64,000 nt of DNA from Planotetraspora silvatica (GTDB lineage: Bacteria; Actinomycetota; Actinomycetes; Streptosporangiales; Streptosporangiaceae), in the NCBI RefSeq assembly GCF_016863315.1, contig NZ_BOOQ01000006.1:32235-96234 (forward strand), given 5' to 3'. The notes below the pieces were generated by a model that was given only the letters and a program-made list of their open reading frames with translations, was not told where the DNA came from and searched no databases. The translations under genes were made by a program, and so were the position numbers. Shown piece by piece: positions 18,181-26,963 of the stretch; within the stretch, counting starts at the first letter, position 1, and every line of letters starts with the position of its first letter.

Positions 18181-19530
18181 ATGACACCGCTCGCCGTCCT
18201 GGCAGGCCCGGCGAGCCCGGCCGATCTGGTGGCGGCGCGGACCCAGATGGCGCTCTCCCTGGGCTGGCACATCGTCTTCGCCTGTCTCGGCGTGGGCATG
18301 CCCGCGCTGCTGCTGTTCACCGAATGGCGGGCCCACCGGACCGGCGACGCGGACTACCTGCGTCTCGCCCGTCGGTGGGCCACGGCGGTCGGCGTGCTCT
18401 TCGCGGTCGGGGCGGTCTCCGGCACCATCCTCAGCTTCGAGATGGGTCTGCTGTGGCCCGGCCTGATGGGCGTCTACGGCGAGGTGATCGGCCTTCCGTT
18501 CGCGCTGGAGGGCATCGCCTTCTTCATCGAGGCGATCTTCCTCGGCATCTACCTCTACGCCTGGGACCGGCTTTCTCCCCGGGCGCATCTGCTCAGCGGG
18601 GTGCCCGTGCTCGTGGCGGGTGTGGCGTCGGCCATGTTCGTCGTGTCCGCCAACGCCTGGATGAACCAGCCGCGCGGTTTCGACCTCGACGGCGGCCGGG
18701 TCACCGGGGTCGCCCCGTGGGCCGCCATGTTCAACCCGGCCACGGCTCCGCAGAGCGTTCACATGATCATCGCGGCTTTCATGGTGTCCGGGTTCGGCAC
18801 CGCCGGGGTCTACGCGGTGGCGCTGCTGCGGGGCCGCCGGGACCGCTACCACCGCCTCGGCTTCCTGGTCCCGTTCACGCTCGCGGCCGCGCTCTCGCCG
18901 GTCCAGATCCTCGCGGGCGACTTCGCCGCGAGGTTCCTCGCCGGTTACCAGCCCACCAAGCTCGCCGCCGCCGAGGCGTTGTTCCGCACCGGCCCGAACG
19001 CGCCCCTGCACCTCGGCGGGCTGGTGCTCGACGGTCAAATCCGGTACGCGGTCGAGATCCCCAGCGGGCTGTCGATGCTGGTGGGCTTCACGCCCGGGAC
19101 GGTCGTCCAGGGGCTGGACCGGGCCGCGCCCGCGGACCGGCCGCCGATCGCGCCCGTCCACCTCGCGTTCGACACGATGGTGGGCATCGGGACGTTGTTG
19201 CTGCTCCTGTCGGCCTGGCTGGCCCTGAGCTGGTGGCGGCGCCGCGACATGCCCGCCTCGCCGTGGTTCCTGCGGTTCGCCTCCGTCGCGGGCGTTCTCG
19301 CCGTCGTCGCGGTCGAGACGGGCTGGGTCGTGACCGAGGTGGGCAGGCAGCCCTGGATCGTGTACGGCAGGATGCGGACCTTGGAGGCGGTGAACCCCGC
19401 GCCCGGCCTGTGGGCGGGGTTCACCGTGGTGGCCGTCGTCTACGCGGTCCTCACGGTCGCCGTCGTCTACGTCCTGCGCCACGTGGCCCGCACCGGGCAC
19501 GTCGCCCCCCAGGAAACCGCGGAAACCTGA
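18181..19530 (+). CDS. cydA: Cytochrome bd quinol oxidase subunit I
   Basis: This 449-aa subunit of a terminal oxidase oxidises quinol and reduces O2 to water. His30 (SLGWHIVFA) matches the high-spin haem ligand position and His204 (SVHMIIAAF) the haem b558 ligand; the conserved GRQPWIVYG motif is near residue 388. The Q-loop between helices 6 and 7 is short, as in the cyanide-insensitive-oxidase-like subgroup. Nine membrane segments are visible. The ATG at 18181 lies in a region where the longer upstream frame has no family similarity. The stop overlaps the cydB start (TGATG), so the two are coupled. No cydCD assembly genes follow. Confidence 0.93.
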   Translation: MTPLAVLAGPASPADLVAARTQMALSLGWHIVFACLGVGMPALLLFTEWRAHRTGDADYLRLARRWATAVGVLFAVGAVSGTILSFEMGLLWPGLMGVYGEVIGLPFALEGIAFFIEAIFLGIYLYAWDRLSPRAHLLSGVPVLVAGVASAMFVVSANAWMNQPRGFDLDGGRVTGVAPWAAMFNPATAPQSVHMIIAAFMVSGFGTAGVYAVALLRGRRDRYHRLGFLVPFTLAAALSPVQILAGDFAARFLAGYQPTKLAAAEALFRTGPNAPLHLGGLVLDGQIRYAVEIPSGLSMLVGFTPGTVVQGLDRAAPADRPPIAPVHLAFDTMVGIGTLLLLLSAWLALSWWRRRDMPASPWFLRFASVAGVLAVVAVETGWVVTEVGRQPWIVYGRMRTLEAVNPAPGLWAGFTVVAVVYAVLTVAVVYVLRHVARTGHVAPQETAET

Positions 19531-20540
19531 TGGAACCGGCGCAGATCCTCCTGGCCGTCATGTGGGTGGGGCTCACCCTCTACGCGCTGCTGGGCGGGGC
19601 CGACTTCGGCGCCGGCGTCCTGGACCTGCTCGCCGGGCGCAGCCGGGCCGGGATGCCGCAGCGGCGGCTCATCGAGCACTCGATCGGGCCGGTATGGGAG
19701 GCCAACCACGTCTGGCTGATCTTCGTGCTCGTGGTGTTGTGGACGGGCTTCCCCATGGTCTTCGCCTCGGTGATGTCCACGCTCTACATCCCGCTCACGC
19801 TGGCCGCGCTCGGGATCATCGCGAGGGGCGCCGCCTTCGCCTTCCGCAAGGCCAGCACGGAATTGTGGCAGCAACGCCTGTTCGGCGGGGCCTTCGCCCT
19901 GTCGTCCGTCCTCACCCCGTTCTTCCTCGGAACGGTCGCCGGGGCGATCGCGTCCGGCAGGGTCGAACCGGGTCTCGCGGCGGGTGACCTGGTGACGAGC
20001 TGGCTGAACCCGACCTCGCTGCTGGGAGGCGCGCTCGCCGTCCTGGTCTGCGCCTACCTGGCGGCGGTCTACCTGTGCGACGACGCCGCCCGCTCGGGAA
20101 CGCCGGAACTGGCGGACGGCTTCCGCCTCCGCGCCCTCGTGGCCGCCGCCGCGACCGGCGCCGTCGCGCTCGCCGGCATCGCGGTGCTCCATCAGGACGC
20201 GCCCCGCCTGTACTCCGGCCTCACCCACCGGGCGCTGCCCCTGGTCGTGGCCAGCGCCGTGCTCGGGATCGCGTCGATCGTCCTGCTCTGGCGGCGGCGC
20301 CACCTGCTCGTGCGGGCGGCGGCCGTGCTCGCCGTCGTGGCCGTCATGTGGGGCTGGCCGGTCGCCCAGTATCCCGCCGTGTTGCCGCCGGGGCTCACCT
20401 ACCAGGAGGCCGCCGCGACGCCGGTGGTGATCACTACCGTCCTCGTGGTGGCCGGGGTGGGCGCGCTGCTGGTGCTGCCGTCCATCCTCTGGCTGTTCCT
20501 CCTCCAGCGCCGCATGCCGTACGACTCCCATCAGACGTGA
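19530..20540 (+). CDS. cydB: Cytochrome bd quinol oxidase subunit II
   Basis: This 336-aa membrane subunit partners CydA. It has the N-terminal signature LYALLGGADFGAGVLDLL, then HSIGPVWEANHVWLIFVLVVLW and AFRKAS, and eight or nine hydrophobic helices. The ATG at 19530 shares one base with the cydA stop. The last 10 bases overlap the convergent Mut7-C gene. Cytochrome bd supports respiration under low oxygen or when the main oxidase is inhibited. Confidence 0.93.
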   Translation: MEPAQILLAVMWVGLTLYALLGGADFGAGVLDLLAGRSRAGMPQRRLIEHSIGPVWEANHVWLIFVLVVLWTGFPMVFASVMSTLYIPLTLAALGIIARGAAFAFRKASTELWQQRLFGGAFALSSVLTPFFLGTVAGAIASGRVEPGLAAGDLVTSWLNPTSLLGGALAVLVCAYLAAVYLCDDAARSGTPELADGFRLRALVAAAATGAVALAGIAVLHQDAPRLYSGLTHRALPLVVASAVLGIASIVLLWRRRHLLVRAAAVLAVVAVMWGWPVAQYPAVLPPGLTYQEAAATPVVITTVLVVAGVGALLVLPSILWLFLLQRRMPYDSHQT

Positions 20541-21265
20541 CCGACGTTCGTGGTTCCTGCCAGGCGCGACGCGCTCTCCACGATGGCCTCCAGCCGGTTC
20601 CCGTGCGCTCCGCGCCAGTAGACGTGGCCGCAGTCGGGGCATCGGGCGAACGTGTCGTAGCTCCGCCTGGTCCCCGGCGGCAGGACTTCTTCGATCTCGG
20701 CCTTGGCGACCGGGGACAGGAGTCCGTTGCATGCCGTGCACCGGGTCCAGGGTGCGAGTGGCGGCGCGAAACGATCGAGCGTGTCGCGGAACTGATCGTC
20801 CGGGCGCGCGCCGCGGACGTAGGCGCCGAGCCACAGGCTCCGGCGGAACAGCAGCCGGCGATCCTTGGTGAGCAGCACTCTCCGCTCGGCGTTCGCCTGG
20901 ATGATCAGCGCGTCGTCGTCGAGGTCGTTCCGGTAGGCGACGTCGACGCCGACGAGGCGCAGCCGCCTGGCGAGCGTGCCGAGGTGGACGTCGAGGACGA
21001 ACCGGGGAGCAGGGATCCGCTGCGGCCTCGGCATCCCGCACACGTGGACGACGTCGGCCGTGCTCGGACGGTACGACGGCGTGATCGGCCGGCCGCCGGT
21101 CAGAAGCGAGCCGATCTCCGGGAGCGGGATGCCCGCCGACTCGACGACGTGCCCCAGCGACGACGTGCCGTCGTAAGGAAGGCGCAGATCGGCGTGCCGC
21201 CGGCGGGGCGGGAGGAACAGCCACAGCTCCGCCGCGACGCGCAGGTCGAGTTTCCCGCGGACCAT
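20531..21265 (-). CDS. Mut7-C RNase-domain protein with N-terminal ubiquitin-like domain
   Basis: In this 244-aa protein, residues 1-80 look like the ubiquitin/ThiS-like domain (LDLRVAAELWLFLPP, SSLGHVVESAGIP, ADVVHVC). Residues about 88-235 are the Mut7-C PIN-like domain, with FVLDVHLGTLARRLRLVGVD, YRNDLDDDALI, LLTKDRRLL and a four-cysteine zinc module (CTACNGLL, CPDCGHVYW). Members are thought to be RNA-binding or RNase proteins; no substrate is known. Its frame overlaps the end of cydB by 10 bp, tail-to-tail. It lies opposite the arsR promoter region at 21330. Confidence 0.85.
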   Translation of the reverse strand: MVRGKLDLRVAAELWLFLPPRRRHADLRLPYDGTSSLGHVVESAGIPLPEIGSLLTGGRPITPSYRPSTADVVHVCGMPRPQRIPAPRFVLDVHLGTLARRLRLVGVDVAYRNDLDDDALIIQANAERRVLLTKDRRLLFRRSLWLGAYVRGARPDDQFRDTLDRFAPPLAPWTRCTACNGLLSPVAKAEIEEVLPPGTRRSYDTFARCPDCGHVYWRGAHGNRLEAIVESASRLAGTTNVGHV

Positions 21266-21329
21266 GCCTCCATCATGCCGGGGCGCTCAGGACGGGCACT
21301 CGACCGCGTCGGCGGGCACGCGATGACGC

Positions 21330-21377
21330 GTAGGAGATTTCCTACGGTTGACACGTAGGAAATCTCCTACCTATTGT
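21330..21377 (+). promoter_or_regulatory. Promoter with perfect double operator for the arsR-SRPBCC pair
   Basis: GTAGGAGATTTCCTAC (21330-21345) and GTAGGAAATCTCCTAC (21355-21370) are exact reverse complements separated by 9 bp, and each arm is itself nearly palindromic. The spacer contains TTGACA (21348-21353), a consensus -35. A TATTGT at 21372-21377 is an 18-bp-spaced -10. The ATG at 21384 is about 7 bases beyond the -10, so the mRNA is probably leaderless. The arms flank and overlap the -35/-10 interval, the layout expected for autorepression by the ArsR protein. Confidence 0.75.
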
Positions 21378-21383
21378 TTCCTC

Positions 21384-21737
21384 ATGACAGGAAGCGAGCG
21401 CGTGACGGCGGGGAACGCGGACGTCTTCGCCGCTCTCGCCAGTCCCGTGCGGCGCGAGCTGACGGCGCTGTTGCTGAGAGGGCCGCGGTCGGTGAACGAC
21501 CTGGCCTCGCATTTCGAGATGAGCCGTCCGAGCGTCTCCGAGCATCTCCGGGTGCTGCGCGACGCCGGGCTGGTCAGCGAGGAGCGCAGCGGACGGCGGC
21601 GGCTCTACCGGTTGGAGGCGGAGCCGCTGATGGAAGTGTCGCGCTGGCTCTCGCCGTACGAGCGGTTCTGGCGGGACAGGCTCGCCGGGCTGCGTGAACT
21701 GCTGGATGAGGAGGATGGCGATGACCATGAGCACTGA
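21384..21737 (+). CDS. ArsR-family regulator paired with SRPBCC protein
   Basis: This 117-aa winged-helix protein has an N-terminal VFAALASPVRRELTALLLRG, the recognition helix region VNDLASHFEMSRPSVSEHLRVL and the wing LVSEERSGRRRLYRLEAEPL, followed by an acidic tail. It has no cysteine metal site, as is usual for the ArsR members coupled to AHSA1/SRPBCC proteins. The ATG at 21384 fits the promoter described upstream; a TTG at 21348 lies inside the -35. The 3' end overlaps the next gene by 17 bp. It probably represses its own operon. Confidence 0.9.
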   Translation: MTGSERVTAGNADVFAALASPVRRELTALLLRGPRSVNDLASHFEMSRPSVSEHLRVLRDAGLVSEERSGRRRLYRLEAEPLMEVSRWLSPYERFWRDRLAGLRELLDEEDGDDHEH

Positions 21738-22158
21738 TCGGACGTCGATCGAGGTCGACGAGTTCCTGCCGCACCCGCCTGCCAAGGTGTGGCGCGCCCT
21801 GACCGATCCTGCCCTGCAGGAGCGCTGGCTGATGGCGGGTGACATGAAACCCGTGGTGGGGCACCGCTTCACCTTCACCACCCGGCCGATCCCGCAGGTC
21901 GAGTTCGACGGGGTGATCTCGTGCGAGGTGCTCGACGTCGAGGAGGGACGCCTGCTGCGCATCAGCTGGCGAGGCGGATCGCTGGACACCACGGTCACCT
22001 GGAGACTGGTCGCCGAGGGACAGGGGACCCGGCTCTTCGTCGAGCACGCGGGCTTCGACCTCGACGACCCGGCTCAGGCCTTCGCGTTCACGAACATGGG
22101 CAGCGGCTGGCGTTCCACGGTGATGCGGTCGCTCCTCAAGACACTCAGCGAGATGTGA
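21721..22158 (+). CDS. SRPBCC (AHSA1-type START-like) protein
   Basis: This 145-aa protein has an AHSA1-type fold: EVDEFLPHPPAKVWRALTDPALQERWL at the N-terminus, FTFTTRPIPQVEFDGVISCEVLDVE, then RLFVEHAGFDL and a C-terminal helix GSGWRSTVMRSLLKTLSE. These proteins bind hydrophobic ligands in a deep pocket, or activate Hsp90 in other lineages. ATG 21721 has GAGGAGG 6 bases upstream; 21715 and 21727 are alternatives. It is translationally coupled to the ArsR gene. It overlaps the soxG end by 14 bp tail-to-tail. Confidence 0.85.
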   Translation: MTMSTDRTSIEVDEFLPHPPAKVWRALTDPALQERWLMAGDMKPVVGHRFTFTTRPIPQVEFDGVISCEVLDVEEGRLLRISWRGGSLDTTVTWRLVAEGQGTRLFVEHAGFDLDDPAQAFAFTNMGSGWRSTVMRSLLKTLSEM

Positions 22159-22717
22159 CCGTCCCCTCCGGCAGGTATTCGGCGGCGGCGTCGAGGAGCC
22201 AGTCCGCGAGGTAGCCCGCGAACGAGGACCGCACGAACACGCGGAACCCGTCGTCCTCCCGGGCGGCGAGCACGACCTGCGCGCGGGCGAGCATCGTCTG
22301 CGCGCAGCGCCCCGGGCCGAACACCCGGGGATGCAGATCGAGGGCGCAGCCGTGCGCGAGCAGGTCACGTGACCTCGGACCGTCCACGGCGACGACCGTG
22401 CGCTGGGCCGACACGTCGGTGATCCCCACGTGGGCCGTCCCCGCCGCCGCCCGGATCGTCGCCTCGAGATCGTGGCCCCGCGCCCCGACCACCAGCCACT
22501 CGTCGGGCCCCATCCAGAGCACGTCGGCGTCCGCGCTCGTGCAGGTGCCCGGCTCGGTCGGCAGTGGCGCGCCCAGCGCCACCCCGATGTCGGCGGCCGC
22601 CCGGCTCTTGGGATCCACCCGCAGGTTGATCTGCGTGAGGAAGGGGATCTCCGCGATCCGCAGGTCGTCGGCCGACACCGGCGTGAACCGGGCCAGCGGG
22701 CTCAGTCGCTCAGCCAT
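22145..22717 (-). CDS. soxG: Sarcosine oxidase gamma subunit
   Basis: This 190-aa SoxG-family protein is the smallest structural subunit of heterotetrameric sarcosine oxidase apart from delta. Family stretches are LSPLARFTPVSADDLRIAEIPFLTQINLRVDP, LWMGPDEWLVVG and TDVSAQRTVVAVDGPRSRDLLAHGCALDLHP. It is the last gene of the cluster soxB-soxD-soxA-soxG, and its start overlaps the soxA stop by 8 bases. The complex oxidises sarcosine to glycine, transferring the methyl carbon to tetrahydrofolate. Confidence 0.9.
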   Translation of the reverse strand: MAERLSPLARFTPVSADDLRIAEIPFLTQINLRVDPKSRAAADIGVALGAPLPTEPGTCTSADADVLWMGPDEWLVVGARGHDLEATIRAAAGTAHVGITDVSAQRTVVAVDGPRSRDLLAHGCALDLHPRVFGPGRCAQTMLARAQVVLAAREDDGFRVFVRSSFAGYLADWLLDAAAEYLPEGTVTSR

Positions 22718-25481
22718 CGCGGCGGGCTCCCTCGGGGTCGTAGAGGATGTGGGACGTGACGGTGACGGGGACCTGCTCGCCGCCGAGCGGGACGTACAAC
22801 ACCTCGCCCATCCGATCGCGCCCGCCGCTGACCAGGGCGAGTGCGAAGGTGCTGCCGAGAACCGCGCTCCGGTAGCTCGACGTCACGTGGCCGAGGGTCG
22901 GTACGGGCGGCTCGGGCAGTGTGCTCGTCTCCACCAGGTGGGCGCCTTCGGGGAGCAGGCGGCCGGGATCGGCGGGCAACAGGCCGACCAGGTGCTTGCG
23001 GTCCGGCCGGCTCGTGTCGGCCCTGGCGAACGACCTCTTCCCGATGAAGTCGGGTTTCTTCTTCGACACGACCCAGTCCATGCCGAGGTCGGCCGGGGTG
23101 ACCGTGCCGTCGGTGTCCTGGCCGACGATCGGGTAGCCCTTCTCCGCGCGCAGGACGTGCATGGTCTCGGTGCCGTACGGCGTGACCACCCCCGTCCCCA
23201 TGACCGCCTCCCACAGGGCGAGGCCGTCCCACGCGTTGACGTTGATCTCATAGGCGAGCTCGCCGGAGAAGCTGATCCGGCACACCCGCGCGGCCAGCCC
23301 GGCCACCTCGGTGTCCCGCCAGGTCATGAAGGGGAAACTCGCCGCGTCCACGGCCAGGCCCGGGGCCAGTCCGGCCAGCACGTCACGGGAGCCGGGACCG
23401 GCGAGGGCCACCGTCGCCCAGTGCTCGGTTACCGACGTGCAGTAGACGCGCAGCCCCGGCCACTCGGTCTGGAGCCACTCCTCCATCCAGTCGAGCACGG
23501 CCGCCGCGTTGCCCGTGGTCGTGGTCACCAGGAACCGGTCGTCCGCCAGGCGGATCACGGTGCCGTCGTCGAAGACCATCCCGTCGGGCCTGCACATGAC
23601 GCCGTAGCGGATCGCGCCCACCTTGAGGGTGCTCATCATGTTCGTGTAGATCCGGTCGAGGAACTCCGCCGCGTCCGGGCCCTGCACGTCGATCTTGCCG
23701 AGTGTGGAGGCGTCCATCGCGCCCACGGACTCCCGTACGGCGCCGCACTCGCGCAGGACCGCCGTCTCCATGTCCTCGCCCGCACGCGGGTAGTACCAGG
23801 GCCGCTTCCACTGGCCGACGTTCTCGAACGGCGCGCCGTAGGCCACGTGCCATTCGTGCAGAGACGTGGTCCGCACCGGATCGTGCAGCGCGCCCCTGTG
23901 CCGTCCCGCGAGCGTCGCGAAGCCGACCGGCACGTACGGCGCGCGGAACGTGGTGGTGCCGAGATCGCCGAGCGGCAGGCCGAGGGCGTGGCCGACGACC
24001 GCGCTGGTGAGGACACCCGACAGCTTGCCCTGGTCGTGTGCCGTGCCCGCCGTGGTGTAGCGCTTGACGTGCTCGACCGAGCGCAGGCCCGCTCCGGTCG
24101 CCCGCATGACGTCGGCGACGGTGACGTCTCGCTGGAGGTCCACGAAGTGCGTGCTGTAGTCGGCCCCGGGCACGAGCCACAGGTGCTCTGCCGGTGCGGC
24201 CGGGTCCTCGTCCGGCGTGCGCGGGACCTCGAACGTGCCCTCCACGCGGAACCCGGCGGCCTCGGCGGCCCGCGCTCCGGCGGCGGCGCCGTCCTCCAGG
24301 CATCCGGCCAGGGTGAACACTCCGCGAGCGGCGCCCGCGACCTCGACCGCCTGCCGCGCGGACGCGGGTACGAACGAGCCGATCCCGTCGTCGTGGCGCA
24401 GGTCGCCGCCCGACTGGCTGAACAGGTGGACCAGCGGGCTCCAGCCACCGGACACGAGCAGCAGGTCGGCCTCGATCTCCCGGCCGGCCCCGCCGTCAGA
24501 GGGGGAGACGGTGACGGACGAGACGCCGTCGTCTCCGCCGACCGCGGTGACCACGTGGCCGGTGAGGATCTCCACGCCGTCTCCGCCGCGACTGGGGGTC
24601 GCCCGCGTGTCGACGATCGCGGCGATCTCCACGCCGGCCGCCGCGAGGTCCCTGGCAGCGGCGTAGGCGCTGTCGTTCGTGGTGAACACGACCGCACGGT
24701 CGCCGGGGAGGACTCCGTGGCGGTTGGCGTACGCGCGTGCCGACCCGGCCAGCATGACGCCCGGCCGGTCGTTGCCCGCGAAGGCGATCGGCCGCTCGTG
24801 CGCTCCGGTCGCCAGCACGACGCGGCGGGCCCTGATGCGCCACACGCGCTCGCGCGAGTGGGCGTGCTCTCCGCGGCGCTCGACGGCGACGAGGTAGTTG
24901 TCGTCGTAGTAGCCGAACACGCTGGTGCGGCGCAGCACCCGGATGTCGGGACGGCCGTCGAGCGCGTCCAGCGTCGCGGCCGCCCACTCGGCTCCCGCCA
25001 CGCCGCCGACCGTCTCCGCCGTGTCCGGCAGGCTGCCGCCCGCGATCGGCCGGTCGTCCGCGATGATCACTCGGGCGCCGGTCTCCGCCGCCACCGTCGC
25101 GGCCGCCAGCCCGGCCGGGCCCGCGCCCACGACGAGGACGTCGCAGTGCGCGTGGACGGCGTCGTAGCGTGCCGTGTCCGTCTCGTCGGTCAGCCGGCCC
25201 CTTCCCGAGAGGCCGTGCGCGTCGAGCCCGTCGCGCAATTCGACGGTCGTGGCCTGCAGCATCGGCTCCGCGGCGACCTGGACGAGGGCGTTGGGCTCCT
25301 CCGTCCAGGCGGCGTAGATCCCCCGGGGGCGGCCGAGCGCCGGACTGGCGGCCACGGTGCGCACGCCGTTGGCGAGCAGGGCGGAGGCCAGTGTGTCGCC
25401 TCGGACCCCCTCGTAGTCGCGGCCGTCGAAACGGAACCGCACCGTCTCGCCCTGCCACCCGGTCATCCGACGGGATGTCAC
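22710..25481 (-). CDS. soxA: Sarcosine oxidase alpha subunit
   Basis: About 923 aa. Order of parts: an N-terminal 2Fe-2S-like ferredoxin-fold domain (VRFRFDGRDYEGVRGDTLASALLANG), a dinucleotide-binding flavoprotein module (DVLVVGAGPAGLAAATVAAETGARV, about residue 110, and a second NAD-type GATGAHERPIAF region), and a C-terminal GcvT-like folate-binding domain from about residue 540 (FRAPYVPVGFATLAGRHRG, IDVQGPDAAEFLDRIYTNMM, CRISFSGELAYEINV). In the family this subunit binds NAD and hands the one-carbon unit to folate. The GTG at 25481 overlaps the soxD stop (GTGA); ATG 25466 is the alternative. Its stop overlaps soxG. Confidence 0.93.
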   Translation of the reverse strand: MTSRRMTGWQGETVRFRFDGRDYEGVRGDTLASALLANGVRTVAASPALGRPRGIYAAWTEEPNALVQVAAEPMLQATTVELRDGLDAHGLSGRGRLTDETDTARYDAVHAHCDVLVVGAGPAGLAAATVAAETGARVIIADDRPIAGGSLPDTAETVGGVAGAEWAAATLDALDGRPDIRVLRRTSVFGYYDDNYLVAVERRGEHAHSRERVWRIRARRVVLATGAHERPIAFAGNDRPGVMLAGSARAYANRHGVLPGDRAVVFTTNDSAYAAARDLAAAGVEIAAIVDTRATPSRGGDGVEILTGHVVTAVGGDDGVSSVTVSPSDGGAGREIEADLLLVSGGWSPLVHLFSQSGGDLRHDDGIGSFVPASARQAVEVAGAARGVFTLAGCLEDGAAAGARAAEAAGFRVEGTFEVPRTPDEDPAAPAEHLWLVPGADYSTHFVDLQRDVTVADVMRATGAGLRSVEHVKRYTTAGTAHDQGKLSGVLTSAVVGHALGLPLGDLGTTTFRAPYVPVGFATLAGRHRGALHDPVRTTSLHEWHVAYGAPFENVGQWKRPWYYPRAGEDMETAVLRECGAVRESVGAMDASTLGKIDVQGPDAAEFLDRIYTNMMSTLKVGAIRYGVMCRPDGMVFDDGTVIRLADDRFLVTTTTGNAAAVLDWMEEWLQTEWPGLRVYCTSVTEHWATVALAGPGSRDVLAGLAPGLAVDAASFPFMTWRDTEVAGLAARVCRISFSGELAYEINVNAWDGLALWEAVMGTGVVTPYGTETMHVLRAEKGYPIVGQDTDGTVTPADLGMDWVVSKKKPDFIGKRSFARADTSRPDRKHLVGLLPADPGRLLPEGAHLVETSTLPEPPVPTLGHVTSSYRSAVLGSTFALALVSGGRDRMGEVLYVPLGGEQVPVTVTSHILYDPEGARRDG

Positions 25482-25735
25482 GCGGTCACCTCGCCGGCCT
25501 CGATCTCGTTGGTGGCGGTGTTCCGTACGGCGTTGAACCAGCGGCGGCAGCCCGCCGTGTGGTTCCACCGTTCGGCGAACCGCCCCTTCGGGTTGTCACG
25601 GAAGAAGAGATAGCGGGCCCACTCCTCGTCGGAGAGCGCCGCGGGGTTCTCGGGGTAGGCGACGTGCGCCTGCCCGCCGTAGTGGAACTCGGCCTCGTCG
25701 CGCGGCCCGCACCACGGACAGGGGATCAGCAGCAT
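25478..25735 (-). CDS. soxD: Sarcosine oxidase delta subunit
   Basis: This 85-aa SoxD protein is small and zinc-binding: CPWCGPRDEAEFHYGGQA with a CxxC pair, then the conserved LSDEEWARYLFFRDNPKG and HTAGCRRWFNAVRNT. ATG 25735 follows AAGGAG at an 8-base gap. It starts 13 bases after soxB and overlaps soxA by 4 bases. It ties the subunits of the complex together. Confidence 0.95.
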   Translation of the reverse strand: MLLIPCPWCGPRDEAEFHYGGQAHVAYPENPAALSDEEWARYLFFRDNPKGRFAERWNHTAGCRRWFNAVRNTATNEIEAGEVTA

Positions 25736-25748
25736 CGGGGGATCTCCT

Positions 25749-26963
25749 TCAGTGGGCCACGGCCGCCGCGCCGTGCTCGTCCACGAGCGCGCCGGTGGTG
25801 AACCGTTCGAGCGAGAAGGGGGCGTTGAGCGGATGCGGCTCGCCGTGGGCGATCGTGTGCGCGTAGCACCAGCCCACGCCCGGCGTCGCCTTGAAGCCGC
25901 CGGTTCCCCAGCCGCAGTTGACGAGCAGGCCGTCCACGGGCGTCTTGCCGACCACGGGGGAGGCGTCCGGGGTGACGTCGACGATCCCCGCCCAGGTGCG
26001 CAGGACGTGGGCCCGCGCAAAGATCGGGAAGAGCTCCAGAGCCGCCGACATCTGCTGCTCGATGATGTGGAACGCGCCGCGCTGGCGGTAGGAGTTGTAC
26101 GGGTCGATGCCCGCGCCCATGACCAGTTCGCCCTTGTGCGCCTGGCTGACGTAGACGTGCACGGCGTTGGACATGACCACCGTCGGGTGCACCGGCTCCA
26201 GCAGCTCCGACACGAGCGCCTGGAGCGGGTGGGTCTGCACCGGCAACTCCACCCCGGCGGTCGCCGCGACGACGGAGGAGTGGCCGGCGGCGGACAGGGC
26301 CACCGTGCCCGCCGCGATCCTGCCCTTCGTCGTCTGGACGGCCTGGACCCGGCCGCCGGCCACCTCGACGCCGGTGACCTCGCAGTTCTCGATCAGGTGC
26401 ACGCCCATCGCCGCGGCGGCCCTGGCGAAGCCCCAGGCCACGTAGTCGTGCTTGGCGATGCCCGCGCGCGGCTGGTAGGTCGCGCCCAGCACCGGATAGC
26501 GCACGTCGGGCGAGACGTTGACGATCGGGCAGATCTCCTTGACCTCGTCGGGCCCCAGCCATTCCGCGTCGACGCCGTTGAGGCGGTTGGCGTGGACCCG
26601 GCGCACGCTGTCCCTGACGTCCTGCAGGCTGTGCGCCAGGTTGAGCACGCCGCGCTGGCTGAACAGGATCGGATACCCGAGGTCGTCCTCGAGCCCCTCC
26701 CACAGCTTGAGGGCGTGCTCGTAGATCCCGGCGCTCTCGTCCCACAGGTAGTTGGACCGGATGATCGTGGTGTTGCGGGCCATGTTGCCGCCCGCCAGCC
26801 AGCCGCGCTCCAGCACCGCCACGTCGGTGATCCCGTGGTTCTTGGCCAGGTAGTAGGCCGTCGCCAGCCCGTGGCCGCCTCCGCCGACGATCACCACGTC
26901 GTACGAGCGTTTCGGCTCGGGGCTGCTCCACAACCAGTCGGGATGCTCGGGGACGTCCCGCAT
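25749..26963 (-). CDS. soxB: Sarcosine oxidase beta subunit
   Basis: This 404-aa FAD-dependent amine oxidase is the catalytic flavoprotein of the heterotetramer. It has the Rossmann motif [20 protein letters not shown] (about residue 20), [38 protein letters not shown] and the C-terminal FAD loop [16 protein letters not shown] with [14 protein letters not shown]. The ATG at 26963 shares its first base with the glyA stop. First gene of the sox block and immediately downstream of glyA in one long operon. Confidence 0.95.
   Translation of the reverse strand: MRDVPEHPDWLWSSPEPKRSYDVVIVGGGGHGLATAYYLAKNHGITDVAVLERGWLAGGNMARNTTIIRSNYLWDESAGIYEHALKLWEGLEDDLGYPILFSQRGVLNLAHSLQDVRDSVRRVHANRLNGVDAEWLGPDEVKEICPIVNVSPDVRYPVLGATYQPRAGIAKHDYVAWGFARAAAAMGVHLIENCEVTGVEVAGGRVQAVQTTKGRIAAGTVALSAAGHSSVVAATAGVELPVQTHPLQALVSELLEPVHPTVVMSNAVHVYVSQAHKGELVMGAGIDPYNSYRQRGAFHIIEQQMSAALELFPIFARAHVLRTWAGIVDVTPDASPVVGKTPVDGLLVNCGWGTGGFKATPGVGWCYAHTIAHGEPHPLNAPFSLERFTTGALVDEHGAAAVAH

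Noticed and set aside
22398..25613. Plus-strand frame of more than 1,000 codons opposite soxA-soxG
   Set aside because: It mirrors soxA and soxG codon for codon in low-complexity composition; no recognisable domain.
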